NCBI GenBank assembly: GCA_003342895.1
Contig: PTFA01000412.1
Span: 186,001-250,000 of the forward strand
Length of the DNA: 64,000 bases
Source: Casuarius casuarius
Lineage: Eukaryota; Chordata; Aves; Casuariiformes; Casuariidae
Direction: 5' to 3'
How positions within the stretch are numbered: the stretch's first letter is position 1; every line of letters starts with the position of its first letter. Of this stretch, positions 1 through 14,690 are shown in pieces. The notes under the pieces were generated by a model. That model was not told the origin of the DNA, ran no database searches, and saw only the letters and a list, made by a program, of their open reading frames with translations. The position numbers and the translations under genes are program-made.

Positions 1-3000
1 TCAAACCAGTTCCAAAAAAACCATTAACGTGATTTCATTATACAAACCACAATTTGGAGGCATGAACAAGTATTGACCATTCAGAATATAGCAACTGCAA
101 AATCACATTGTTCTTTACTCTAATATGATCATACGATCATTAAACAAGATATATATATATTATATATGCATTCTAATGAGTTTAGTCATCTAAGTTAGGA
201 GCTTCCCCTCAGAAGTACTGATCTAATTTAATTGCCTACATTTGCCAGAATGAACAGTATTAAATCTGAAACATTTAAAAACATAGCTGATGTAAATTGG
301 GTCTATTAAAGTAAATATAATAGCAAGAATATCTTTAACATGTCTGAGATGTGCTGTTACAAGCCAAAAATTACAAACTGTCTTGAATGCTGCATCAAAT
401 ACTCTTACAAGGTCAAGATTCAGCCCATGTTGCCATAATCCTTGCCCTCATTTTCATCAAGTTTAAATGGATTTAAAATCACTTTAATTATATTTGATGT
501 TTACTGGCTATTTTTATTCAAGAGGCAGAGTCCACCACATTATTTTAGGGAGCTAAACTCCAAGTAAATTCCTTAAGCCTATGTGCTTGACTCCACCTTT
601 TTAATTAAAGTTTCTGGAAAGAGAGAAAAAAGAAAGAAAGAAAAAGAGATAAATTTTGAGCTGTTGGTGCCTGGTTGTCAGAATCAGTGGGAAAAGTGCA
701 AGTGGACTACTAATTTAAATAACTCCCTAAAAAGAACTAGAAAATAAAAATGTACAACTGTATTTTTATGTATTGTTAATAGTTAAAAAATGCAAAAGCA
801 AAAGAGTTTTCAGAACACTTGGTTCATCCACATTATATGTTTTATAAAAGTAAATAATTGTTTAAAGAGTAAATGAATAAAGATTTTTGAATTCTGTATA
901 GCAACTGAAAATCCACCCCCAAGCACACACTTCCAGAAGTGTAGCTTAATTCATTTAATATTAATTTTGCTTTTATTTAAGGGAGAAAGATTTCTGTTGC
1001 AATATGAAGTTGTGTAACTAAGATTGCAAGCTGTCTTTTTCTGCTACAGCTAGAGAAGCCTAAGCTCTAGAGCAGGTTCTCTTCCACACTGCAAAGCTCC
1101 AAACAAAATTGATGTCTGTAGCTTTAAAGAAAGCTTTTGAGACAGGAAGTCCAAAACCGTTTCAGAAGTATACAGTGCCACTGATGAACTGTGCACTAAA
1201 ATATTCACATTGGCATTACCTGCCATTTAAAAGTAATGTTATGTGTGCATATGCCATTTTTCTTTGTTATATTTTGCTGTTTGCATCATCAAGAAGTTAT
1301 CAGCATCTTAAGACCAGGCTTCTTCAAGTGCCTTTTTACAATCACTCTGAAGCAAATAAAACTCTGGAAAGAGGAAAGAACTGCTTTCTGGGGGAGCAAC
1401 TCATGCCTAAGTTCAGCAACATTAAACAAAACAAAAAAGCTTGTCCCCCCTGCCCCAAGCTTCCCCCCAAGATGAGGAAAAAATAGCCAGACATGCAAGC
1501 TACAGCTACAGAGACTTGGCCAGAGGAAAGAAAATCAACTTTTTCTCAGGCAAAAATCATTTCCTCCCTCTTGCTACCATAATAAAAGGAGAGGCCTTTC
1601 CAAAAGGAAGAAATAATCTGAAAAATGAGCCTAAGATCTTCTGTTGAGACAATGCCAGGAGAATACAGGATGGTGTGAACGGAGGCCTGAAAGTTACTCT
1701 CAAGACATTTCTGTCAGTCACAGAAATACTTGTTCTAAATTTCCAGTTCAAGCATTTCAGGATACTGTTTAACATACTGCAAAATACAAGTAAAATGCAA
1801 GTAGGTTGAATACATCAGAAGCTGAATTACTGAGAATCCAGAAGATTACATCTGAAAATTGGAACGGGTGTATGCAACATACTGCCTTTTCAGGAATTTC
1901 AAGGCCAGAGAGCAAGAGTGGGATGGGGAAAGAGGAATCAAGACGACTGCAGGAGTATGTCTGCCATTTATGTAATAACCTTCTGGGTGATGACAGAATT
2001 TGATAGGTTTAAAACAATTTTGGATTTAATTATAAAGAAAATATTTCTTCATGGAGTGCTATCAAGAGACACAGCATTGACTTTACACCACCTTCTGATT
2101 TTAGGATTCATGAAGCTAGCTAAAAAAACACAAGGGGTTTTTTGGAAGGTGAGGGGTATGGACAATAGCAGGGGGGAATATTAAACTTTGAAAACAGACC
2201 TGGATTTTTCCTACACTAATAAGGCTTTGCTATTCCACTACAGAACTCAACAGATGATTTGGGCTTGCAGGAGTAATATAGAGTTGGACGGCATGTTTTC
2301 TTCTTGGAAGCTTCCCTTAAGCATTGAATAAGAAGACAGCATATCCATGAAGGAAAAGAGAAAACAGATTTACTAATAGATAAATCCACAAAGCCCTGTA
2401 TATAAATGGAGATCCAAAATTCTGGCTTCTATCAGAATAAAGTCCCAAACTAGGCCAATGGAAAGTGTGCTTGCAAGGAAGTAGCTTCCAAACAGAAGTT
2501 AACCAAAAAGCTCCCTTCAGTTCAGGCACACAGATACTGAAGAAGTCCACTTACATGTCAGCCTGTAGTAAACTACAGGATGCTAAGCCAGAGAGAGGCA
2601 AGCTCACCCAGAGATAAGCTCAAAGGTAAAATACCCCCACTTGGTTTTGGCCCAATCTTACTGACAAATCTAAACAGGAAAATCTTGAGCTGCCGCTTAA
2701 TCAGCACACTGTGCCTTTAGATAATATTTAAATAATGTCCCTCAAGAATCAGTAATTTCCTCTACAGAAGATCTCCAAGCTTGGTATAAAGTTGTTTTTC
2801 TTGACTCACAAGGTTAAAGTCTACAAGAAGGAAACAAGAGTGGGAAGAGATGCTGGGGGTGGGGGGGAGAGGAGGAGGGCTTCTAACCAGGCAGAAAAGA
2901 AAGCCAGATAAAGAAAAGAAAATCAACTTGCCACCATGCTGAAATTGGAGTGACATCTTACAGCAGCTGAAGAATGGCTATATACTGGGTTAGATACTCC

Positions 3001-4032
3001 GATCTGAGCCAGTTCTGAGTAGTTAAGTCTGGTTCACTGGGTGCTAACTGCTGGAGCATTTACCCAGCCTCTGGGTCTGGTTTTGCTAAGTGCTATGTCA
3101 TTACACACTCAGGGTGATACTGGTATTCAAGCTAGCTAAAGTTAACAAACATGCATGTGTACTGAGGTGTAGCCTCACTTTACTGCAATATATATGTGCC
3201 TTAGGCCATAGAGCATGGAAGACAGTTACTGAGCAAACCATCAGAGGGTCCAGCCACACCTAGCCACATGTGAGAACTCACGCTGTTCACAGCAACTCAT
3301 ATCTGATGGGTTTTCTGTGAACTGCTACTCCTGCTTATACAGCTACAGGTATTGTTCAGCCATATTCAAGTCAGTAAGTCTCAATGAAGACAGTTAACTT
3401 TTTAAATTTTTTTCCATTAACATCTCACTGAAAAGATTAAAGTTAAAATCTCAAGTAAAACTCTAGAAGTATACTTTAGTAATTTCTAAAAGATGTATCA
3501 GGTCTTATGAAAGAGCAGTCATCTGTCAGACCACAAAATCAAATCTAAGTTGACCATCACAGCAGTGATCAAAATATTGAAATGAAGTTCTAAGTGACCT
3601 AGTGTTCACTTTAAAGCAAAATGCTTGTTTCCAGTACGGTTGTATTTTCAGAGATGCCCTCCAATTTAGGAACCATGGCTCACTCAGAGGAATGTCAACA
3701 GTGAATTGCAATTTAATTGCTGAACGCTTGAAATAAAGAATACTGGTGGTAAAGAGTTATGAGTAACTAACTGCTCTTCTTTCTTGTATGTAAACACAGT
3801 ACCTTTTATGTATTACACATCTACCTACACTATAAAGGAAATTCTTATCCCCCAAATATTTTTCTAGTTACTACTTGGAAATCTGGAAAAACCAGATATA
3901 GCAATCAGTGACTAGTATAATCCATTTTATATGCAACATTCAACAATTCACACAAGCTTGACAAGCAAATATTTCAACAACAGCTATGATTATAGCTTTC
4001 AAATATATCACAGAGATGCATACTATACATAC
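1..4032 (-). other. PALS1: PALS1 intron, runs off left edge
   Basis: AT-rich sequence downstream of the L27N exon. I looked for the next PALS1 exon (second L27 domain) on the minus strand and did not find it. Short open frames here have no recognisable motif or paired splice sites. A (TA)n run lies near 150-168. Confidence 0.8.
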
Positions 4033-4241
4033 CTCTTGTGCTAGTTCTTGTGCATTGGAGATAAGAGGATATGGAGGGCTGGCTTTGTTCATGTGCACTG
4101 TAACAGCATTGTGTATCTTAAATGCATTCTGAAAATCAGTATTTTGAACAAGTTGTAAAATGAGAGAGATATCTTCTTGGCTCTGGGGGTCTACCAAAAT
4201 GTGCTGGATATGCTTAAGAGAAGTTAACAGTTCTTCCACTT
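4033..4241 (-). CDS. PALS1: PALS1 (MPP5) exon with first L27 domain, residues 123-192
   Basis: This 209-nt exon follows the start-codon exon. It is bounded by TTTTCTACCTAG|AA (acceptor) and GAG|GTATGT (donor), and its phase matches exactly: one carried base plus 209 gives 70 codons. It encodes [18 protein letters not shown], then [12 protein letters not shown] and [13 protein letters not shown], which is the L27N helical domain used in the family to pair with PATJ. The last residues (NAQELAQE) lead into the second L27 domain, which binds LIN7 and is encoded outside the window. No stop, frameshift or missing residue was seen. The intron separating it from the previous coding exon is about 7.1 kb. 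Confidence 0.96.
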
Positions 4242-7200
4242 CTAGGTAGAAAATAACAAAATACAAATAAGATACCAGTTAACAAAGGCTAATAATTACA
4301 TAATGTTTCTATGAATATTTATGCCAATTTTTCCCCGTTCAGTTTTTAATCAGCAATGATGCACGCAGATTCATTAGTTATCTATTGTTCATCCTGAATT
4401 TTATTAGCAGGAGATCAGAATCAAAACAAGGACCACAAGTCAGTGTAAGCAGAAGAAATAAAGAGCTGATAGAACATTTAAATTTAAGTTCCCTATCACA
4501 GCAACACTTGTCCTTCTCTGAAGGAAAGCACTGATAGGTAAAAGATCCAATAACTGACTGAACTGACTAATTTTGCAAAATGAAAATAACTACTTTGCTA
4601 AACTATTGTTGATGCACTGTATATTCACTAAGAGTGCTATTTCAAATACACCTTCCCATGTCTATTTGCCTTATATATATGTATTAACTATATACAGCTT
4701 ACCTGTAGAATGAATGTTTGATAAATAAACTATATAATTTCTAAATGTAATAAGTAAACTATACAATTTCTAAATGCAAAGTTATGAGCAATCTTATCAC
4801 ATTAAAATAAAAAGGGTAAGGATGAAAGAAAAATGTCTATGATCAAAGTTCTGAAAGTCCTCTGTATCAGAAGAAAGTACATATCTTTCACTTACTACAT
4901 TATTAGTTCTACTTGGACCATAAAATATTAAAATATTTTAATAACTGGTTTCTACATTTTTGTAAATACTGCACATACACTACATTCTGCACTTCAAAAG
5001 CTAATTTAATGCTTTAGGAGTGCTTTTTAAAGATTGTCAGCTAATTTAGTTTTAAAACCAACCAGAATTTCTGCAAAGTATGTCACTTCTCAATATTAAA
5101 AACTTGAGAAACTATCTAAAACAATGAATAAAAAGCATACCTATACATCTGTATAAACACACGTTAGACAATCCTCCGGCAGACCAAACAAAACTAGTGG
5201 ATACTCTGAATGTGAATAATGTATGTATTCTCACACATCATCCAAAAATCAAAAACTTTCTCAACAGAACTATTCAGCCACAACAAGCAATCTTACTTCA
5301 GTAGGTTCAAGTCAGCAAGAACCCTGAATCCTGGTAATCTTTTAAAATGAACAAAGAAAATAATTCTAAATTTTAAAACTTTTAGTTGATTTTTGAGGTC
5401 ATTCTCACTTACTGGTATCAAATATCAGCTGTTAGAATCATTTCTCAATTTCAGCAGCCATCTTCACTGCTCCATTATGAGCTAATTAAATAACATTAAA
5501 TAAAATAGCTATGCCATCAAGATGTCAGCTACGTTAAACCACAATAGATATGAATCTCTAACATAGACACATTTTGCCAAGGAGTTTCATTTACCCATTT
5601 TTAACCCAAACTCATCAATATACTTAACCTAAGGCTGGACTCAAGCCTGTTGAGCATAAGATTAGGATTGCTGATCAAGGGGCACAAGCCTAACAATGCA
5701 TTTCAATCAAGTTTAACATTTTAAATTTCAGACAAAGCATATTTAAATAAATGTTTTCTTTTTGAGTTAGGAAGTCAGTCTTCTGCATAATGAAAGGAAA
5801 CAGAGAAACAATCCAGTAGAGCTACTATTGTTGCATTTCACTGTCTGCAGGACAATTAAAAAACCACACCTCAAAACCATTCCCCGCATAGCTACAAGCA
5901 TCCTCCCCACCCAGGTCAAAGGCTCCTCCCTGTTACCATCAAGGAAAAAGGCAGTGCAAAAGCTGCACTGAAAACTCGGACACAGGCTGTGGGTGATAAG
6001 GGAAACCCAGTACCGCTCAGAACATGCGAATTAAGCTCGGCGTCTCCCTAGAAAACAGTAAGCAAAATATACTTGCCATCACACAGTGGCAAACAAAATT
6101 TAGATAGAAGAGTAAAGAACAGTCTACAAGAATATTTGCTAAATGTTGTCAACTGGACAAATTTCTTACATAGTGGGGTATGCAGATTACCAAAGCATCT
6201 CAGAAACTGGTTCTCCTGAGAACGAGGATACGTACTATTCTCAAGCATTAAAAGAAAAAGAAACCCATAGTGGATAAAAGTCAGAGGCTATTGTGCATAA
6301 AACTTCCACAAATACCTGTCCAGATAAAAACAAAAGCCAAAACCACCAAATTCTGGTATTCGTTACTGTCACCAGTTTCAAAGAGTGAAACAGAGGAAAC
6401 CTAACTACTTCTACCACTCCCTATATGTAATTTTTAAAAATTATTTCTCCATTTTCTCCCAACCATATATCTGAGAATTGAAATAGATACATATATGTGT
6501 ATATATATGTAAACACAGATTTCTTTCTAATACAGATTCCACATAAGATAAAAATATATATGGACATAGAAGGATGGATACCTATAATGAAAAGAAGTAA
6601 GCTTCCTAGATGCCTCTACATATTATCTCTTCAGCACTTTGCTGCTTCCATTTCTCTCTTTCTCACCTTTTCCTACAAACCTACCACAGAACTCTCCTCC
6701 CCATCTAATTCCCCTCTACAGTAAATCTTCATCTGTACTGAATGCAAAGCCATATACAAACTGATACACACACACAGGCAAAGGAACAGCAAACAAATAC
6801 CCTCCCCTCAATCAAGGTCGTAAAAGAGAAGTAACACTTAGAGTGAAATTAAATATTCCCACAAAGGCAGAGATTCATTTCCAAAGTCACTTGTTCAATT
6901 AAAAAAAAAAAAGCATACGCATACAAATCTGCCTTTACTGATGCCTAACTCTCTCTGGGTCTGTATTTTTGAATTCTAAAACAGATTAAATTAGATTAGA
7001 GTTAGGTACATTTATTTCTTTTAAATAAACACCAGGTAACAAAAGATAGGTACTTCCTATTGAAAGGGCTGTCTGAAGGGGGGGGGGGGAAAGAGTTCAG
7101 TAAGTGACTTAACATCTGCATTTACTCACAGAAAAAGTGAGGGCTCTTTTGCAGAAGTAGTCCACTTTATATCCCTGATCAGCCATAGACTACTTTGTTT

Positions 7201-9469
7201 TAAAGGTCTTCTTTTACAAGAAATGTTGCAGCCTTTTTCCACTAGACTATGAAACGGCACGGAACGAGACTGAGCACTGTAACGTATGCATTAATCAAAA
7301 GACTGACAGGGGAAAAACACACCACTGCAGGGGAGGACACAGCCACAGTTTAATATGCTAGATTAGCACAGGAGAAAAAGAAGTAGCTGCTTATTATCAC
7401 TTTAAACAAAAAAGTTATGAACAGCGAATAAGGTGTAACTGGCTTCATTGTACATCACCATCAATATATATTAATGCCAAGTTCTTTGTGGACCTTTTCA
7501 GTGTACTCTATGTGCTAGTACCAGCACTCCAGCCTTCCATATGCTGCTTGACTCACAGGGCTGAAATTTTCTGTTTTAGTACAGAATTATTTATAAATAA
7601 GTTGTATTTATAATTATTTATAGAATTCATAAATAAGCTTTGACCAAAGCGCAAATACAAAAAACAGGCAGGATTTTTCCTCTTCCAAAGAAAGAAAAGT
7701 TTTCATTGTAGCCACAAATAAGAGATTCATTTACTTGAAATGTCAGTTTCTCATTTAACTAAATTAGCCAAATAAACTGAAAAGAACAAAATATTTTCTG
7801 CATCTACAGAAAAGTCTACTGATGTGAAAAAGCAACTTAACAGCACATGTTGCAGGTGCTCTGAAAATTATTTCGATTAGGTCAGCTGTTTAAAACATGT
7901 TCTGTTTTGATAATAAACATGCCATTTAAATGTTTTAATTAAGTGTCCCAATTTATTTTTATAAATGAAATCCAATTTGTTTAATCTAGCTTGTTTTTGT
8001 TCTAGGCTGAAAAGATTAAAGGCTTGACAATTACCTGCCAAAGCAGACATCAGCACCTATGAAACAGCATTATTTCAAAACTAAAAATAAAGACCATCAG
8101 GTTAATATTCTTATTTTAACCCATACCTTTATCAGAAACTCTTTAAGAATTAATAAAAAAGCAAAACTAAAATTTTGACATCACATAATAGTTTAACATC
8201 TTTTACATATTAACTATAATTCACTAATACTTGCCAAGGATTATTTAGCGTTTTCATAACAAAGCTTAGAGATTTGTAAAAGTGAGTAATCACTTTCTCT
8301 GACAGTAAAAGTGGAGTCATGAGCAATGCACTTCAGAAATTCAGTATAACCAAAGAGAGAAAGAGTGAAACGCTTCACCTACTAACAGTTGTTATTTTTG
8401 GACAAAGTCATGAGCTAGCAAATCTCTTAGAAACCAAGTTGTATATACAAATTTTCAAAATTCTGGCTTCTCCAATTCAGGTATTCAACAATTTCCATTT
8501 AAAAAAAAAAGTCGATGTATTAGAATGGGCTCAAATCCTCCCTCTATTTCACTGTATTATTTTCTAAGTATATCTATTCATAAACTAACTTCACTAGTCC
8601 CAGGACTAAACAGGAACAAGACAGCTTCCAGAATAAACTATTCTTCTTTTTAAATTCAGAGGTGCCAGATGTTGGAATGATTAATCCAGAAGGCTGAAAA
8701 AAAGGACATGCATAGTAGTGGAGAAAATGTTTAGAAGAGGCTAAGCTCCCATGGAAGCATTTTGTTAAATTTAAAATAAAATTACGACTCAGTCTTCGAC
8801 AGCACTAAAAGCTGAACAGAGATTCTTTATGAACTATATAGTTTAAAAGACTACAGCATTTAATCTGTAACTTTTTTTTTGTTTTAAAGTTTGCAACAAT
8901 TCAACATCAAATTTGAGCATTAAGCAAAAGCCCCACTCCTCACAGGAGTGCTAACATATAAATTTTTGTCCTCTGTTCTTAAATTTAGTCTGCCTTTATC
9001 CAAATTGTTTCAGTACTAGTGTTATTGCCCTGTCAAACACTACTGTCTTCGTGTGCCTCTCACAAGGCCATGTCATGACTTTTTAGATTGAAATAGATTG
9101 CAGTGAAGCCCTAATTCAGCTCTCTAGTGCATATATAGATATATTATGATTTAGTCTAATTGTATTACTAAATCTCCTAAAGCTCCTGGCTTCTTTAGCT
9201 TAAAGGACCGACCACATGCAATTAGCAGTCAGTCAATACTTTGTTCAAATCTATGTGCATACATTTAGGTCTATTGACTGCACTGCAGAGTAGAGACAAA
9301 GACATTATTAGTTTTCTCCTTTTCATGATATCTGAACACTGAATATCTTTACGTTGAACATGCAATTTACTACTGTGTTTTTACAGATATGTGCTGACAG
9401 CAAAAGAATGACAAGACCCAAGCTTCTGATTACAAAAATAAGAAGTTTGCCCTAGTGGACACAATCACC

Positions 9470-10080
9470 TTCTCATTTTCCCCTAAGATGCATCTTCTAA
9501 CACATTCTCTCCCCACTGCTGTTTCCTAATTCATCGCTTTCTGCATACACCACTATATTCGTCTCTAATGTTTTGTGCTTTTCCTCCTACAAATATGCTT
9601 ATTCAATCGCAGTTTCCATCCACACCAATTCCTCCCTCCTCCAACTCTGCTTGCTCAGCCAGACTTAGTTTCCTCCTTCCAACTTTTCACAAAAACCTTC
9701 TGCTTTCTCTGACAAACTGTCAGCTTCCCCCATAGCCTGCTCCTATTTCTTTCCCATACTGATAGATTTTTTTTAAATCATCTCTCCTCCTCACTGCAGT
9801 TCCCAGTGGGGTCCTTCCCTGTTCAAACACTTCAGTCTACCCCCACTCCTTACCAGTTCTCAAGCCTGCCAGCCCCCTACCCCTCACTCCCATTTCTTTC
9901 TTTCTGATCAGCTTCCGTGCCTAACTTCTTTGCCTTTTTGTTTCCACCTAGCCCTTCCCCTCAGTTCTCGGCATCTCTGGCATGAAACCTAGTCTCACCT
10001 TTCTAACTCCAAGGGGCTTGCTTTCCTCCCTTCTGCAGCTCCAACTTACAGTTCCTCACTTAGCAAGTCTTCAGAGCTTT
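9470..10080. repeat. Pyrimidine-rich low-complexity stretch
   Basis: About 600 bases with strong C+T excess on the plus strand (tcctcc, cttccc, ccctccc runs), unlike the AT-rich flanks. No tandem unit was resolved. It lies just upstream of a CR1 3' fragment and could be part of one old insertion. Confidence 0.5.
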
Positions 10081-10199
10081 TAGCCATCATGGCCTAGCAA
10101 GTTCCAGCAGAAGTAACTTCTACCGTCTGGTTGTGTTCTATAAAGAGAATTTCATAAACTCCTGCATCCTTTTCCCACTCAATATCTAACTCTTCATAA

Positions 10200-10370
10200 A
10201 ATTAAGTACAGAATTTATCCATTATGAAGAGATTCTCTTGGATGGAAGTTGACAAGCCTTGCACTAAAATGAGGTACACCTGCCTTCTTCATAACTGACC
10301 TTGCTTTGACCAGGAGGTTGGACTAGGTGACCTCCTGCTGTCCCTCCCAACTTGACTTTTCCTAAAGAGG
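10200..10370 (+). mobile_element. CR1 LINE 3'-end relic
   Basis: The stretch around 10312-10355 (accaggaggttggactaggt, then gacctcc and tccctcccaact) matches the well-known 3' end of CR1 LINEs, where a GGTTGGACTAGATGACCTCC-like motif precedes a CCCTTCCAAC-like motif. The copy is on the plus strand, heavily diverged and truncated to the terminal part. No open reading frame remains. Confidence 0.75.
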
Positions 10371-11380
10371 GATCTGTGTAACATAAGGATTACCAGAGGT
10401 TAGGAAAGAGAGCTGTACCTTTAGCAGAAAAGTTGCTCAAGCACACTAAGGATGAAGGGGAGGAGGAGAGAAAGCAGCAAATTGATAGCTATTTTTCATT
10501 CTGTGTTCTCAAATACCAGCCAGCAGGAAAGAACACAACAAGGATTTCAAGTATGATCTCTGCCCTTAAAAAAAATAATAATATAAAATAAAATAAAGGC
10601 ACTTTTCAAAGCAGTGCAGATCTTAAAACAGGTACAGATTTGAAAAACTGATTTGGACTCAAATTCCCAGTGCCTCGTTTTCACTCCAATGCCACACTGC
10701 ATTTTAGCTAAACACTGCTGCTTGAAGAAGAAGGATTAGAAACTTTTTCTACTAAGTTTAGTAAAAGGAATGACAGTTACAAAATGAAGGACTTCAGAAT
10801 CTATTTCTTTAAAAATTACTAACTTATTTCAAACATTTTCATCAGTGTCTTTAGTTCCTCATTAAGTATTTTGCATATATAAGTAAGAGTCAAGATAAGT
10901 CACTGTCAACGCCAATACTTTAAGAGAAAAGGCAAATTCTATAAGGCAACATTTGATAATGCAAGGCAGCCAAGATAAGAAGAAACCAATACCATCCTTC
11001 TACTTCAAAGTATTAAACTCTTAACACCTTGAATTTAAAGGAGAGTAAGTGTTTATTCATTACTTATTCTGGTATGTGTTTCATCACACATAACAGAAAT
11101 AGGCTGTACTTGCAGTTTTCCCCACTGTAAGAGGATAGAGACATCCAATGAATTTATTAGTGTTCTACAGGTTGTCTCTCTGACTCCCAAATGAAGCAGT
11201 TTTTAAAAAGCCATTTGCTGAGGCACACTGCCTGATGCTAAATGAAAGAAACCAAATCCAAAGGACCAGAAGATTTCAAATCTGAACAGAATTAGTTGAA
11301 ATGGTTTTCAGCAGCCTAAAATAATACTAGTATTCAACTAAGTATTTTCTCTATTAGCATGTTCATTGTATTTTACCTAC

Positions 11381-11747
11381 CTAGTGTCTTCACAGTACAA
11401 TGAGGACTCTCCAAAATAATTCCTTCTTCTGTGTCAAATATTGGATTATCTATTCCAGTTTTAGGAGGGATTTGTGCCAGTTTCTTAAGCCTCATGGAAG
11501 CAGTAAGGTCCAGTTCTTGTTTCTTTCCCTCTTCTTCCCGTCTGCGCCTCATGTCCTCCTGCTGCTGACGAATTCGCTCAAGCTGAGCACTCCGCCGCAT
11601 GGGCATCATCCTGGAGCCCAAATCCCCAGGGCAATCAACAGCCATTTCTCTGTGCTTTTGAGGTTCCTCAGGACATGCAAGATCCACATTTTTTGCTTCA
11701 CTGTCAGAATCTTCTGTGATGTGTCCATTCATATGAGAAGTTGTCAT
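11381..11747 (-). CDS. PALS1: PALS1 (MPP5) first coding exon, residues 1-122
   Basis: PALS1 is a membrane-associated guanylate-kinase scaffold that links Crumbs to PATJ and binds PAR6 at apical junctions of epithelial cells. The exon begins [10 protein letters not shown] and carries the basic/glutamine-rich stretch [20 protein letters not shown] (residues 51-70), then [18 protein letters not shown] and [14 protein letters not shown] recognise this as the vertebrate PALS1 N-terminus, the region of conserved segments that contact PAR6. The start is the first ATG of the frame and gives the known family N-terminus. The exon has 122 codons plus one base and ends CTAG|GTAGGT, a good donor. The carried G joins the next exon to make GAA (Glu123). 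The upstream limit of the exon's 5' UTR was not fixed; a short AG-ended tract lies about 15-20 bases upstream of the ATG. Identity is near certain. Confidence 0.96.
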
Positions 11748-14554
11748 GATTATTTGTAATTATGCCTATTCTCTTCAAACACAAATGCTGCTATAAGGCC
11801 AGTTTTCGTTATGATGTGGTATAAAATCCATTATAACTTCAAAAATATTTCCCCTCCATCACAAGACAGTTGAAGAAACATCCAGGAAGAAAATCTAGTG
11901 AAAGATATGCAAAAAAATTTACTAAATAACTGCATTTAGAAGAAAACACCTAAGAGTTCTTCAGGTCTGCAGCTATAACACCGGGATTTTTTCTCCGCAT
12001 TTACATAGAGCTTCTTCCTCTACTAAGAACTATAATACCCACACAGATCTGATTAACACATTTCAGTAAACTTCATGTGCCTGTGTTAGAAAAGAGTACT
12101 GTTAAAACTAATGCTAAAATTTCTTTTATTTCCATGTCAAACCAGTAGAGATTTTGCACTTAACAAACAACTGCAACTCAGCAGTTTTCTGAAAGTCCCC
12201 ACTCAGTTTTAATTTATCATTTCATTCTTAAAATTCCAACACAAACTATGTCTATGATCCTACAAGCGCTAAATGTGAGTAACTGGTTATAAACAACATA
12301 TTCACAAGAAGTTTGACAAAGTTACACTCAAGTACAAATATCTGCATTTATTGTTTGTAAGTTGAGGCATTTTCATGTAAACATTGCTTCCGAGATTTAA
12401 GAGCAGACAGATCTAAGGTACAGTTCTTCAGAAACCAGCAGTTCAGAAAAGCACTGAAACAAATCTAAAGTAGGGATAAAGTCCTGGGACATGGGTTGGA
12501 GAGTTCTGGTTAGCAGCTACTCTTAACACTTTCTATAGATATGCATTAAAGCACAGAGTATTAAATAGAAGGCTAAAAATCTTTGCATGTGTGTGAACAC
12601 GTGTACATATTTGAGAATGAACAATAATAAATTTCCATAGTCAAGCAGTGACATTCCACTCTATTCCCTATTATGATTTCATATATCCCAAAAAGTACAA
12701 CCACTCAACTCTTAAATATAACACACGTAAGTGTCCTATGTTGCACTGCCTTTTTCTTTCAGTTTTCTGTATCACACACACCCACTGACACAACATTATC
12801 TCCAATATGCACCAGTATGCTCCAATATGCAAAAGGATATAAAATTAATACAAATAGTTGTGCAAGGTAATCAGAGTATTACCAGCTACACTTACTATTT
12901 TTAAAGTTCCTTTTTAACATATTTCTTTTAGTTACTGATGGAAAAGAAATACTATAAATATTTCATAGTTGTATTTTACAGAAACACAGGAAGCACCAAG
13001 ACAAAAAGTATTTTCCCTTTCTTAAACAGAATGTTTGCATTTGGAGGAGGAAGGGAAGGCTGCTGATGCAATTAAGCTGAAAATTAAATATCAATAGCAC
13101 AGTATTAGAGGAGCAGCAACAGAAACTCCTACACAAGTTCCTGCTAGTCTGCAATTCTAAGTAGTTTTTCATTGTAAGAAAGAATAGCATACGGATACAT
13201 ACAACACCAAAAAAGTTTTTTCCATTTGCTTCCTATCTAGTCACTACTGCCAGTTATTGCTGAGATCTTCCACAAAGTAATTATCTAAGCATTTCTATGG
13301 TAGTGAAAGTTTCCTTTTATTATCCCTTTAAATGATACTCAATTTTCTTCCAAAAGCACTGATATGCAAAAATGATTTCAGTGCTCAGTACTCCTGCGTT
13401 CAGGGGGGAAAAAAAACAAAAAAAAAAATCAGGCAACAAAAAGTCAAAAGCTGCATGCAAACTGGGGCCCATACAACTGTCAATTATTGCCTAACTAAAA
13501 AAGAAAATGTTCCAAAGAAAGTATTCAAGTTCTCTAAAGACATAAAACAAAGTTATTCAGAAAGGGTTTTATAGAAAGTACTGTATCAAAAAAAGGAGTC
13601 TCTGAAATTCAGAGAAAGGCAGACGGCAGTTTAGCAAAACGATCTTCAGAAAAGGAGCTCCTTCTGTAAAGGCAACTTCATTGTGCAGAATTATCAACCC
13701 AAACAAAAGGAAGCCTCATTCATAAAACAAAACTGCAAAAAGCACTGATTTAACTGAGGTGTCTAAACAGTTTAATGTCCGTTTACTCAGCACTGGGTCA
13801 AAAACACTAAGGATATCTAAAAAATAAAATGTGATTTTAAAGATACCTTTGTATTACTTATTAAGATTAACACGTAAGCTAAGTATATCACACTCAGTAA
13901 AGAATCTATACTTCAAAAAATGAAGTTCCTGGCCACTATTTAATAACTGGGCAAAAATTTTTAAAGTACGATTGGTTACATTTCCTCTCTCAAATGTAAA
14001 AGTGTTAGCTATTTAAGGCAAAGAGCTTGTTTTGAGGTTAAGTTAGAAGGACACAACAAAATGGATGCATCTTTACACAGAATGAGAAATTTTTAGACGC
14101 CTTTAGCCTGGGAATAAGCACTGGAGACCACGGACTAAAAATATAATCTGAGGTAACTGTCAATATTATTGCCTTTATTTTCAGGATAAGCACCATGCAA
14201 GATGCAAACAGTATACAGACTCTTCAGAGTAACTGAGACATTTAAGTGGTCTGCAACAATAGCTGCTCACTTTCAGTAACAACCAGATTATTTAGGTCTG
14301 TTAAGAAAGAAACTGAAAGCTAGGTGAACTTCGGACTCTTCTGCAGTCGCACTTTACTAACTGCAATATTCAGGAAACTGTCATCAAAATTCAGAGAGTC
14401 TTATGAACGTTTTAAATAGAAAGTGATTTTGATATCCCAGAAAAAGAGATGTCTTTGAGGCAAGCAATAAGCAGTGCAGACAAAATAATCGTACCCAGAA
14501 CACCCAAAAGATGATATGAAAGATCACTATCAGGCAGTCTAGAATCTGAGGTTA

Positions 14555-14690
14555 CCAAAAAAAACCCAAAAAACAAAAAAACCCCCCACCCCCCCCCCCA
14601 AAACCCAACAACAACAAAAAAACCACACATATACACACCAAAACCCCCAAAAAACTCCCCAAAACACCCAACAAAAGAAAAAAATAACCT
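14555..14690. repeat. A/C-rich low-complexity tract
   Basis: Almost only A and C on the plus strand: runs of A6-A7 and C6-C10, caacaacaac, and a cacacatatacacac core. Open frames on the opposite strand here (Gly/Phe/Val-rich) are artefacts of this composition. Confidence 0.85.

Larger units (their letters stand above)
4242..11380 (-). other. PALS1: PALS1 intron between residues 122 and 123
   Basis: About 7.1 kb of AT-rich intron. It includes a G run near 7079-7090, a pyrimidine-rich stretch at about 9470-10080 and a CR1 3' fragment at about 10200-10370. No other coding sequence is supported. Confidence 0.85.

Noticed and set aside
11400..11759. 119-codon plus-strand frame
   Set aside because: It is the antisense shadow of the PALS1 start-codon exon.
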